45,579 bases of DNA from Deltaproteobacteria bacterium (GTDB taxonomy: Bacteria > Myxococcota_A > Polyangia > Polyangiales > Houyiibacteriaceae). A program made the translations under genes and the position numbers. Location: positions 1-45,579 of the forward strand of contig SHLP01000015.1 in assembly GCA_004283055.1 (NCBI GenBank), read 5' to 3'. How positions within the stretch are numbered: the stretch's first letter is position 1; each line of letters begins with the position of its first letter. This document shows positions 1 through 8,123 of this stretch, piece by piece. A model generated the notes under the pieces. It was not told the origin of the DNA. It did no database searches and worked only from the letters and a program-made list of their open reading frames with translations.

Positions 1-48
1 CGCAACGGCGTCGATCCCCCCAGCTGCCAGTCCGGAAGCGCACCTTAA
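1..48 (+). CDS. Possible 3' end of an upstream gene (partial)
   Basis: The first frame is open from the window edge to a TAA at 46-48 and encodes 15 residues; its third positions are GC-rich as in the real genes here. A second frame is also open and ends at the TGA that overlaps the GTG start at 58. Frame 1 is preferred on GC3, and its stop overlaps the AAGGAGG ribosome-binding site of the next gene. Too short to name. Confidence 0.3.
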   Translation, partial: RNGVDPPSCQSGSAP

Positions 49-57
49 GGAGGCAAC

Positions 58-2493
58 GTGAAAACCCCAGCCCTAACCCCCTATCTTCTATTTGCTTTGG
101 CGGTCGCGCTGCCGGCTTGCCAGAAAGACGAACCGACTTCTACGAACGGGAGCTACGCGTCATTGATATCGCCACCGGCATCCTGCGGACCCGAAGATCC
201 AACCTGCAATGCCACCGCCGATTTCCCTGTGCAGGCCGACCTCACGACTGCCAATTCGCAAAACGTACTCTTCTCCGCGACCGACGGTGCCCTCACGCTT
301 CAGGCGGGTAGCGGCACCTTGGTTGACACCGACGGCGACGGGGTGCCCGATCCGGCAGACGAGTGCCCCGGGCCCGGTTGGAAGCTTCCCTGTGACGGTG
401 ACCCCAGCAACGATGGCATCTATCAGACCCTCTACTTCAACAGCGATACCGACGTCACCGTCCGCACGGACATCGAGATCGCCGGCACCATCGAGAGTGC
501 CGACGCGTACATTCTGATGGACGCCACCGGTTCGATGGGTGGCGAGCAAGTGCAGCTGGTCAACAGCCTTACCTCGGGGACGCTCGTCTCCGATCCGGTC
601 GCGTGTCCGGGCGGGGTGGGAACGGGCCTCATCGGCGCGCTGCGCTGTGCGATTCCGGATCTCTGGCTCGGCGTCGGGGACTTCAAAGAGGTGTCATACC
701 TCCCGCACAACAATCGCTTCGACATGGCGCCGTATCACCACTACCTCGACATGACCGACAATGCTCAGCACGTCGCCGATGCGGTCTCGACATTCCGGGC
801 CGACAACAACAAGGATTACCCGGAAGCGACTAGCCAGGCGCTCTACTCGGTCGTCACGGGGCAAGGCCTCGGGGATTTGGTTCCTAATCGAGGCTCCTGT
901 CCTTCGACGCCTGCCGGGCGCTGGGGTTACCCTTGCTTCAGACCGACCACGCTTCCCATCATCGTCCTGATCACCGATGCGGACATGTGGAACGGCCCCG
1001 TCAACAATGGGCACACGTACGGAAATCCGCCGTTCAACGGGACCTTGGGTCTCGGAACTCGACTGCCACCGGTCGAGCAGTCCCCGAACGTGCTCTACTC
1101 GAGCGATCCGTTTACCGCGTGGGATCTGGGTGACCTCGCCGGCCGGTCGCTCACCATCATGGGAAGCAACACCAACCTCGGAAACGATGCGCAAACCTGG
1201 GACAAGGGAGCATGCCTCCAGTGTAGTGGCCCCGACTGCTGGACCGACGGACGGGACGCGTTCCTCAAGTTCTCGCTCAGCGGCCCTGCCGACCTGTTCT
1301 TCAGTGGCGAAGGAACGGCATACCACACGACAAATACGGCCCTATTCGATGCGGCGCTTGGCGCGGTGGACTGCAATCCGGGTCCCGGCGGTGGCGACTT
1401 CTGGGGCCGGTTTGGACGAACGGTGCCCGCAGGGGATTGGTATGCGGTCTCGGATGCATCGGTGGGCGTCAGCAATTCGGTCTGGCAAAGACGAGGAAAC
1501 TTCCAGCTTCGCATTCACAACCAGACCGCCGATCCGGGGGGTCACCCGAGCTGGCAGACGGCAGACCTACCGCTCACCTGGACGCAGGTCGAAACCGCGC
1601 TGCTCGCGACCGGCGTGAAGTTCGTCAACGTCGTCAGTCCCAACGCCAAAGGCTTGATCGCGATTCCCGACGTCACACAGCTGGCGATCGACACGAACTC
1701 GCTCGACCAATTTGGCAACCCTTTCATCGAGACGATCAACGCCGACGGCACCGGTCTTTCGACCGCGATTCTCGACGCCGTCCGGTCTTTGGTCGGGGAC
1801 ACCCGCCGCGACATCAGCCTCGTTCCAGAGGACGTCGTCGCAACTGTGGGCGTGGACGAAGCGGAATTCGTCAAGGCGGTTACGGCAACCGAATGTCCGA
1901 CCACCGGCCTCAACAACTGCCTTGGCGGGCAGGGTACCAGCGTCTGTCAGGGCTGCCTCCAGGACACGGAGATCGAGTTCTCATTCCGCCTTGGTAATGC
2001 CATCGTCGCACCGAGCGGATCTCCGCAGGTCTTCGACTTCGACATGGTTGCGTTCGCGGACGGCACCGTAGAGCTTGGCCGCATTCCGGTCCGGGTCATG
2101 GTGCCGGAGACAGGTGGCTCTTATGGCGCTGGTTTCTACGAGAACACGTACGATGCCGACGTCGTGTGCGAAATGCCGCCGGAACGGCCCGATTGGGGTA
2201 ACCTGATCTGGACGGGTTCGACGCCTTCGGACAGCAGCGTCACGTTCGAGTTCTTCACGGCCGATACGATGGCAGATCTCGACACGGTGATTCCCGTATC
2301 GGTCACCTACGCCGACCCAACGGATCTGGACTCTAAAACGTACGACATCGGGACCCTGCTGATAGCCGGTGGAGAACCCAACTACAGGCCGTACCTCCGG
2401 GTGCGCGCAAGACTCGAGGCGTCTACCGACACGTTCAGCACTCCGGTGTTTGCCGGCTGGTCGATGCAGTTCAACTGCGTCCCAATCGATTAA
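58..2493 (+). CDS. VWA-domain lipoprotein with calcium-binding-type repeat
   Basis: An 811-residue exported lipoprotein starting at GTG with a strong AAGGAGG site at 47-53. The N-terminus is a lipoprotein signal with lipobox LPAC (Cys21), so it should be anchored to a membrane, probably the outer one. Residues about 89-103 (DTDGDGVPDPADECP) match a thrombospondin type-3-like calcium loop. A von Willebrand factor A-like domain starts near residue 148, with the metal-site motif DATGS (Asp155, Thr157, Ser159) and a later strand IVLITDAD. The rest is Cys-rich beta-type sequence with no family I recognise. VWA domains bind ligands through a divalent metal; adhesion or surface protein complex assembly is an inference. 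It is convergent with the next gene and shares the stop tetranucleotide TTAA (2490-2493). Confidence 0.85.
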   Translation: MKTPALTPYLLFALAVALPACQKDEPTSTNGSYASLISPPASCGPEDPTCNATADFPVQADLTTANSQNVLFSATDGALTLQAGSGTLVDTDGDGVPDPADECPGPGWKLPCDGDPSNDGIYQTLYFNSDTDVTVRTDIEIAGTIESADAYILMDATGSMGGEQVQLVNSLTSGTLVSDPVACPGGVGTGLIGALRCAIPDLWLGVGDFKEVSYLPHNNRFDMAPYHHYLDMTDNAQHVADAVSTFRADNNKDYPEATSQALYSVVTGQGLGDLVPNRGSCPSTPAGRWGYPCFRPTTLPIIVLITDADMWNGPVNNGHTYGNPPFNGTLGLGTRLPPVEQSPNVLYSSDPFTAWDLGDLAGRSLTIMGSNTNLGNDAQTWDKGACLQCSGPDCWTDGRDAFLKFSLSGPADLFFSGEGTAYHTTNTALFDAALGAVDCNPGPGGGDFWGRFGRTVPAGDWYAVSDASVGVSNSVWQRRGNFQLRIHNQTADPGGHPSWQTADLPLTWTQVETALLATGVKFVNVVSPNAKGLIAIPDVTQLAIDTNSLDQFGNPFIETINADGTGLSTAILDAVRSLVGDTRRDISLVPEDVVATVGVDEAEFVKAVTATECPTTGLNNCLGGQGTSVCQGCLQDTEIEFSFRLGNAIVAPSGSPQVFDFDMVAFADGTVELGRIPVRVMVPETGGSYGAGFYENTYDADVVCEMPPERPDWGNLIWTGSTPSDSSVTFEFFTADTMADLDTVIPVSVTYADPTDLDSKTYDIGTLLIAGGEPNYRPYLRVRARLEASTDTFSTPVFAGWSMQFNCVPID

Positions 2494-4721
2494 CGGCTGC
2501 CGCCCCGGATCAGCGTGAGCATCGGCTTGGGCGCGTAGCCTGCGAGGTAACCGCTCTCCTCGGCGACGTAGACCCAGCCGCGTTCGTCGACGCGCATCAG
2601 GTCGGGGACTAGGTCGCAGGGCAGGCTGGCGGAGAGCTTCTGCCCGTCCGCGGGGCGCACGACATGGACCGACGATGCCGGCACGAAGAGGGCGCCGCCC
2701 CGCAGCACGGGCTCGAGCCGGCGCGGAATTTCGTCCGCGAGCGCATCGGCGAGGTTGGTGTTCCAGCGTAGGCTGCCCGAGCGGACGTCGAGCGCGCTGA
2801 GCTGGCCAAACGGGGCGTTGACGATCCAGGTCTCGTCGAAGGTGAGGCCCGCTCCGCCGATACCCAGGCCAGGGTCCTTGGATTCCCACAGAGACTCGCC
2901 GGTTTGCAGGCAGTGCGCGCCCAGCATCGCCTGCTCGCCGGCGATCGAAACCAGCGCGACGTCGGCGGCCACACAGGGGTCTGAGGTTGGTGGGCCCGGA
3001 AGCTCGCGCTTCCAGCGAAGCTGGCCGCTGTAGAGATCGATGGCGAAGAGCGCGCCCTCACGCCGGCCGCGGACGGCGGCCGCGATGACCGTTTCGCTGC
3101 TGATGAGTGGCTTGAACCGAAAACAGCCGCGCTCCGCGAAGCGCCAAACGTCTTCGCCAGTGGCGATATCGAGCGCGTGGATGGCGTCTTCCCCACAGGT
3201 CACCAGCAGCAGCCGGCCGACTTTCGTCATCCGGAATTCGCCGCCGCTGCGCGACGCAAAGCGCCAACGTGGCTCACCCGTGCGAACGTCGATCGCAACG
3301 AGCCGGTGGCTGCTCTCGGTCACCACGGCGACGGGCGGGATCTTGTCGCCGCCGGCCATCAAGCCTATCGGAGGACCGCCGATCCGCGGACTGATGTGGG
3401 TCGAACAGTAGGGCTCTCCGTCCTCGACATCGCAGAGATCGACCTCTCCGTCGGTCGAAAGCCGGACCAGGACCGAGCCAAACATCATCGTCGTCGACGC
3501 AGGACCAGGCCGTGCCCAGAGCACCTTGCCGTCGTCGCGTGACACCGCGACCACATGTGTTTGCGTCGCGATCACGAGTCGATCGCCGCACATGAAGACC
3601 GAGTTTGCGTCGAGCCCTTCGAGGCAAATCCGCCATCGTTCGTCGAATTGAAGTGAAGGAAGCGTACTCGGCGCCTTGGATGGCTCCGGCGCGCCGTCGT
3701 GGTGCATGCGGAGGCGATCCGGATCGAGGTTGACGAAGCTGTCTGCGGTCCGGCGCGAGCGAATTTCTCTTCGAAGCGCACGGACTTCCTGCCGAAGGGC
3801 ACGAACCCGTAGATTTCGGCTCTGACCGCGGTCAGAGGCGACCAGGCTTCGAAGCAGGTCGCTTGCCAACTTGAGAATGGGGAGAGCAGCCTCCGCGATC
3901 GTGAGCGAGGTCGCGGTCAGGTCTCCCCGGCCGTCCGCGGAAAGCTCGACGCTGACGAGCTGGTGAGACGACTTTCTCAAGGCGATCTGAAAGCCGCCGG
4001 CGCGGAGACGTACATGCGTCGGGCGCGCGCTGTCCCAGGCGTCGACGAGCGTTCGCACCGCAACGACCATCCGGTGGGCGGCCAACATGATGGGGCCGCG
4101 GGCCAGGGAGAGTCGGCGTCCGCGCACGAATGCCCAGAGATGTCCTTCAAACAGAAGCGCGTGTACGTCTGCCCGCGCCGACCGACCCTGGGAAGCGGCC
4201 GATGAAGGATAGACGGCCGCTTCGTACCCGAATGCAAGCGGCACGTGCTCTCCCGGCGCATCGAGCTCACCTCCGCGTTGGTTGATCGGCGACGCGGGGC
4301 CCTCGGGATCCGCAGTGATCTTCGTTGCCAGCGCTCGTTCGGCGACGCGGATCGCGATCTGACGAGCGGTCGGGTCCAGCTCTTGACCTGCCATTTCGAG
4401 CATCGACTGCGCACAGGTGTCGAGGAGGCGTCGAAGCGGGACCGCGTGATCGAGCTGATAGACGACAGGCGCGCTCGTGGTGCCGTAGCAGCTCACCAAG
4501 ACGGAATTGCCTCGTCGAACCAAGGCGTACTCGACGGCGGCGCTCGCGAGCGGGAGGAGCACCTTGGGTTTGGCGCCGATCGCAAGCGCCGCTGCGGCCG
4601 CCGTCAGCTCCGCCAAGGCCGGGGTTTCCACATCGACCTCACCACCGAGGAGAAGATGCTGAACACCGGAATGGGCACGTTTTCGGGCGTATGAAAGCGA
4701 TTCGTCCAAGTGGGCGACCAT
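2490..4721 (-). CDS. Cytosolic PQQ-type beta-propeller protein with unknown N-terminal domain
   Basis: A 743-residue protein. The reading frame stays open upstream to 4895, but that extension runs into the divergent NUDIX gene and has shadow-like composition; ATG at 4721 (MVAHLDES) is the better start. Residues about 390-743 contain repeated blades of the PQQ/BamB type: DDGKVLWARPG, RTGEPRWRFA, ATGEDVWRFA, YSGQLRWKRE, QTGESLWES, RSGSLRWNT. The first roughly 340 residues are not recognised; they end in an Arg-rich helical stretch (about 300-325) that could be a short coiled coil. No signal peptide is visible, so unlike BamB it is predicted to be cytosolic. Function unknown; propellers of this class scaffold protein complexes or bind PQQ, and I see no quinoprotein catalytic motif. 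Confidence 0.85.
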   Translation of the reverse strand: MVAHLDESLSYARKRAHSGVQHLLLGGEVDVETPALAELTAAAAALAIGAKPKVLLPLASAAVEYALVRRGNSVLVSCYGTTSAPVVYQLDHAVPLRRLLDTCAQSMLEMAGQELDPTARQIAIRVAERALATKITADPEGPASPINQRGGELDAPGEHVPLAFGYEAAVYPSSAASQGRSARADVHALLFEGHLWAFVRGRRLSLARGPIMLAAHRMVVAVRTLVDAWDSARPTHVRLRAGGFQIALRKSSHQLVSVELSADGRGDLTATSLTIAEAALPILKLASDLLRSLVASDRGQSRNLRVRALRQEVRALRREIRSRRTADSFVNLDPDRLRMHHDGAPEPSKAPSTLPSLQFDERWRICLEGLDANSVFMCGDRLVIATQTHVVAVSRDDGKVLWARPGPASTTMMFGSVLVRLSTDGEVDLCDVEDGEPYCSTHISPRIGGPPIGLMAGGDKIPPVAVVTESSHRLVAIDVRTGEPRWRFASRSGGEFRMTKVGRLLLVTCGEDAIHALDIATGEDVWRFAERGCFRFKPLISSETVIAAAVRGRREGALFAIDLYSGQLRWKRELPGPPTSDPCVAADVALVSIAGEQAMLGAHCLQTGESLWESKDPGLGIGGAGLTFDETWIVNAPFGQLSALDVRSGSLRWNTNLADALADEIPRRLEPVLRGGALFVPASSVHVVRPADGQKLSASLPCDLVPDLMRVDERGWVYVAEESGYLAGYAPKPMLTLIRGGSR

Positions 4722-4801
4722 GTTCTTTTTCCAACGCGAGCTGGAGCGAAAATGGTACTTGCTGCGTTCGATTGGGATCCAAAAAAAGGCGCGTCCGCCC
4801 T

Positions 4802-4807
4802 TATATT
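4802..4807 (+). promoter_or_regulatory. -10-like hexamer TATATT before the NUDIX gene
   Basis: TATATT (5 of 6 to TATAAT) ends 8 nt before the GTG at 4816, and there is no ribosome-binding site between. This fits a leaderless transcript starting at or near the GTG. No convincing -35 box at normal spacing. Confidence 0.4.
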
Positions 4808-4815
4808 GACAGCGA

Positions 4816-5235
4816 GTGGCGCTGATGGGCGAAGAATCAAGACAATGGGTTGCCGTGACGGTTCTCGTGTTTGACGAGGGCCGAATGCTGTCCATGCGGC
4901 GCGCGGCTCGCCAAGAGGCCGCGCCGGGGCTTTGGGAAGGCGTGTCCGGTCGGGTTCAGTCGGGTGAGGATCCGATCGCGGCGGCGCGCCGCGAGGTCTT
5001 GGAGGAGACCGGCCTGCGGGTCAGGATTCGCTCGCGCCCGCTGACGGCGTATGCGGCGCTTCGCCGCGGTGAGCCGATGACGGTGATCGTGTTTGCCGCG
5101 GAGCACCAGGGCGGTGAGGTACGCTTGTCCGAAGAGCACGATGAGTATCGCTGGTGCGAGCTCGAGGAGCTCAGTCGACTCGGAGTGCCGGCGCCGCTCG
5201 TCGAGGCGGCGCGTGCTGCTTGGCCCAAGCCTTAG
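4816..5235 (+). CDS. NUDIX hydrolase
   Basis: A 139-residue NUDIX-fold pyrophosphohydrolase. The full Nudix box (G-x5-E-x7-R-E-U-x-E-E-x-G-U) is present as GRVQSGEDPIAAARREVLEETGL at about residues 44-66, in which the REVLEE glutamates bind the catalytic metal. The family hydrolyses a nucleoside diphosphate linked to another moiety; the substrate cannot be told from sequence, and MutT-like sanitation is only one option. The start is GTG at 4816 if the -10-like TATATT just upstream gives a leaderless mRNA; ATG at 4825 is the alternative. The last 65 nt overlap the 3' end of the convergent glycosyltransferase gene. Confidence 0.9.
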   Translation: MALMGEESRQWVAVTVLVFDEGRMLSMRRAARQEAAPGLWEGVSGRVQSGEDPIAAARREVLEETGLRVRIRSRPLTAYAALRRGEPMTVIVFAAEHQGGEVRLSEEHDEYRWCELEELSRLGVPAPLVEAARAAWPKP

Positions 5236-6370
5236 CGACGCTACCCCCGAGCAAGTGACGCAGCGCCGTCGTGAACCACTCGGTCGAGTGGTGGACCGAA
5301 AGGTAGCGGCGAGCGCGATCGCAAAGTATCCGCGCGGCGCGCTCGTCCTCAAACAGGCTTTCGGCGGCCGCGGCCAGTGCCTTCGGTTCGTCATCGGGCA
5401 CGATGCGACAGACTTCCCGCAGTGCAAGCCCCGCGGTCGCGCGACGCATCGCGACGACGGGGAGGTCCCGCGCGAAGGCGTCGAGCATCTTGACTGGCAG
5501 GCCCCCTTCGGTGCGTCTGGGGACCCAGGCGAGGTCACTCGCGGCGTGTGCCAGCATGCGGGCGCGCTCCGATCCAAGGCTGGTAATCCGGACGGACCCC
5601 GCAACGCCGAGGCGAGCTGCGTGCCGTAGAGCGGGATCCGGGTCCGACGCGGTGGCGATGAGGAGTCGGGCGTTTCGACGACTGCGTCTCAGCACCGAAA
5701 TCGCCTCGAGTAGGTTCTCCCAGCCCTGGTACGGATCGAGGTTGCCTGCGTACAAGCAGACCTGCGCTTCGGGCGCGATCCCGAGCGCGAGCCGAGCGTC
5801 GTTTCGCGTCATGCGAGCGGAGACCGCCGACGATGACCAGGGGACCGGCAGGTACCGTGCGCCCTGGCCGAGAAGCGTGGCAAGCGCTGGGGCGACCGCA
5901 GCAACCCCAGCGGACCGTTCACAGACGTACCTCTCCAATCGTCGGGCAATGGAGCCGACCGGTCGAGCGGGAACTGGAGACATGTAGACAGGCAGCTCGC
6001 GCTCGAGCGACGTGTGCGCAATGTAGTAAACGGGAGCGACGCGCGCGGCCAGGGCCGAGAGCGCGGCCTCGATGTGATGGGCGATGATAGCGCTCGGCCG
6101 AAGGCGGCGCGCCAGCCGGCGAGTCTCGAGGACGCAGCGAGCATCGAGCGCGACCTTGCCCCAGGAAGGCCCGGAGCGAACGGAGCGCACTTTGGGAAAG
6201 TTGGGGATGCGATGAATCTCGTACGGCGCTTCTAGCTGATACGCCCCGTGCGCGTAGGCGAGCAAGTGGCTCGGCGGACCGATGCGGCTGGACGCCTCGA
6301 GCATGGAGGCGATCGCAGCCTGCGTGCCTTGATGGGTTGGGAACGGGAGGCAGGCGACGTGAAGAATCAT
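5171..6370 (-). CDS. Glycosyltransferase family 4 protein
   Basis: A 399-residue cytosolic or membrane-associated GT-B-fold glycosyltransferase. The frame is open to 6499 but the start is set at ATG 6370, where MILHVACLPFPTHQGTQ gives the typical N-terminal strand and Gly-rich loop, and where ATGA overlaps the stop of the upstream phosphodiesterase gene (translational coupling). The C-terminal half has the GT4 features: VCLYAGNLDPYQGWENLLEAI (first strand of the second Rossmann domain) and PRRTEGGLPVKMLDAFARDLPVVA (the E-x7-E-like nucleotide-sugar region, here reduced). Donor and acceptor are unknown. Last gene of a leftward cluster with two alkaline-phosphatase-superfamily enzymes, which suggests envelope glycan or glycolipid work. 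Confidence 0.85.
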   Translation of the reverse strand: MILHVACLPFPTHQGTQAAIASMLEASSRIGPPSHLLAYAHGAYQLEAPYEIHRIPNFPKVRSVRSGPSWGKVALDARCVLETRRLARRLRPSAIIAHHIEAALSALAARVAPVYYIAHTSLERELPVYMSPVPARPVGSIARRLERYVCERSAGVAAVAPALATLLGQGARYLPVPWSSSAVSARMTRNDARLALGIAPEAQVCLYAGNLDPYQGWENLLEAISVLRRSRRNARLLIATASDPDPALRHAARLGVAGSVRITSLGSERARMLAHAASDLAWVPRRTEGGLPVKMLDAFARDLPVVAMRRATAGLALREVCRIVPDDEPKALAAAAESLFEDERAARILCDRARRYLSVHHSTEWFTTALRHLLGGSVAKAWAKQHAPPRRAAPALRVD

Positions 6371-8091
6371 TCGATGTAGCCCAGTGCGCGGAGCCGAGAT
6401 TCGACGAGGGATTCGTTTTGCATCCTGCGAGGCGCGCGCCGGCTCGGCTCTGGAAGCACGACGGGTGGAACGCGGCCTTCGTCCTGGAGCGCCTCCCACA
6501 GAACTCGCCCAATGAACGAGGAGGGCACCGATAGGCCCAGCCTGCAGAGCAGAGTCGCGCTCAGATCGGCGATATGGGCGTCGATGCGACCTACGGGTTT
6601 CACGCTCGGCCCCGCCAAGGCCATGAAACCGTACGGGCGATGGCTCCCGGGCAGGCTTCGACCCTTCTTGCCGAGCTTTTCGTGCTCGGCGAGCCTGCGG
6701 AAAGGGCTCCCATCAAACGCGCGGGCGTCCATGAGGTTTTGTCGCCACCGGGCTGCGCGCGCCGGACGTTCGGGCTCGCTCGGCATCAGATTGTAGGAGT
6801 AGCCGTCATCGAGGTGGAGATCGACGAGGAGGTCTGGGGCGCGCTCCAAGCGCGGACCTTCAAAGATTTCCTCGCGGGGAATCAAATCGCGAAACACCGG
6901 CTTGCCGCTCCACGGATCGCGCGTCCCCAGCAAGGAAGCCCGAATGCGGAGAACGGTCTCGCGCTTCCGTTGCGCTTGGACGATGCCGCGCGGCTCGCGT
7001 CCGGCCAGGTTGAGGTGGATTCCCGGGAAGTAGTTCAGCTCATCGCTAAACGCCACCGTATGGGCCATGTCGATCCCGCCGAAGCGTACATTCGACTCCA
7101 AGCGGCTTGGGAGCCAGGCGTTGCCAAGGCGAAACATTTGCTCCCGCAGGCGCGGCGGAAACCGGCGCAGGGCGATTTCTTTCAAACCGGCCCCGCCGCG
7201 GCCCCTGCGGGCCCGAAAGCGTAACAAGCCGTGCTGCGCTAGGAGCCGATTGAGGTACAGGACTTTGTCCGACGAGCCACCGGAGCCGTGGTCGCTCAGT
7301 ACGGTCACCTCGGTTTCGGCGCCGCCTGCCGCTGCGGTCAGTGAGCCAAGCGCTTGGTCGAGCGCTTCGTAGACCCGTTGAAGCCCTTCGCGCTGCGCGA
7401 TCGGGACGTCGCCCGGGCTGCGCGGCGAATCGGGGTCGTGATGCGCCCACAGGTAGTGCGAAGCGGTGTCGCTTTCGCCAAAGTAGAGGGCAAAGACGTC
7501 CCAATCCTGCCGGTCGAGGAGCCATCGCGCCCAGTCGGCTTTGCGTCCGACCCGCTTCACGAGCGCGTCGGGCAGTCGCTCGATCCAACCGGGCGCATCG
7601 GCGTGGAACTCATCGACATCGTCGAAGGACGGAGCTCCAAACCGCTCGACCGTTTCGTCGTACAGGGAAGGAGGCCACATGAAGGAACGGTCGGCCTCGA
7701 AGGCAACCGGCGCATCCCAGCCGCTCACGAAGATCCCGTGCTCGAGCCTTTCTGGAGGCCAGGTGCCCGGAAAGCTCAGGCAAGCGCAGCGAAGCCCGAG
7801 CTGGTCGAGCTGCGCAAAGAGGGTCGTCGCCTCGCGAACGGTTCCCGCGGTGAACCGAACCCGGTACCCCTTTCGCGTCGTGAAATCGAAAACGCCGTGG
7901 CGAGCCGGGTCGACCCCGGTCAGAAACGTGGTCCAGTTGGGCAGCGTGGCCGGCGGCTGGACGGACCTCAGCGCGGCAAAGGCCCCGCGAAACATGAGCG
8001 CGTGCAGGTTCGGCAAACGCTCTGGGCCGAACTGCTGAACGAGCCCGAGGTCGAGCCCGTCCAACCCGAGCACCAACGCTTTCACCGCCAC
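6367..8091 (-). CDS. Alkaline phosphatase superfamily enzyme (type I phosphodiesterase-like), copy 1
   Basis: A 574-residue protein starting at GTG 8091. It has the nucleotide pyrophosphatase/phosphodiesterase layout: N-terminal strand ALVLGLDGLD with metal ligand Asp11, nucleophile motif PATLPNW (Thr49 as the likely nucleophile), TGVDPARHGVFDF, and the C-terminal metal motif VLSDHGSGG. No signal peptide is seen, so it may act in the cytosol or use an unrecognised export route. Paralogous to the next upstream gene (8124-9506), 32 nt away, and coupled by ATGA to the glycosyltransferase downstream. The substrate is unknown; phosphodiester or phosphoglycolipid bonds are possible. Confidence 0.85.
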   Translation of the reverse strand: MAVKALVLGLDGLDLGLVQQFGPERLPNLHALMFRGAFAALRSVQPPATLPNWTTFLTGVDPARHGVFDFTTRKGYRVRFTAGTVREATTLFAQLDQLGLRCACLSFPGTWPPERLEHGIFVSGWDAPVAFEADRSFMWPPSLYDETVERFGAPSFDDVDEFHADAPGWIERLPDALVKRVGRKADWARWLLDRQDWDVFALYFGESDTASHYLWAHHDPDSPRSPGDVPIAQREGLQRVYEALDQALGSLTAAAGGAETEVTVLSDHGSGGSSDKVLYLNRLLAQHGLLRFRARRGRGGAGLKEIALRRFPPRLREQMFRLGNAWLPSRLESNVRFGGIDMAHTVAFSDELNYFPGIHLNLAGREPRGIVQAQRKRETVLRIRASLLGTRDPWSGKPVFRDLIPREEIFEGPRLERAPDLLVDLHLDDGYSYNLMPSEPERPARAARWRQNLMDARAFDGSPFRRLAEHEKLGKKGRSLPGSHRPYGFMALAGPSVKPVGRIDAHIADLSATLLCRLGLSVPSSFIGRVLWEALQDEGRVPPVVLPEPSRRAPRRMQNESLVESRLRALGYIE

Positions 8092-8123
8092 GGGCTGAAC
8101 CCTAGCGCGTCATGGCGTCGCCG

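Noticed and set aside
4722-4895. N-terminal extension of the beta-propeller gene to 4895
   Set aside because: It overlaps the divergent NUDIX gene and lacks signal or family similarity; ATG 4721 is better.
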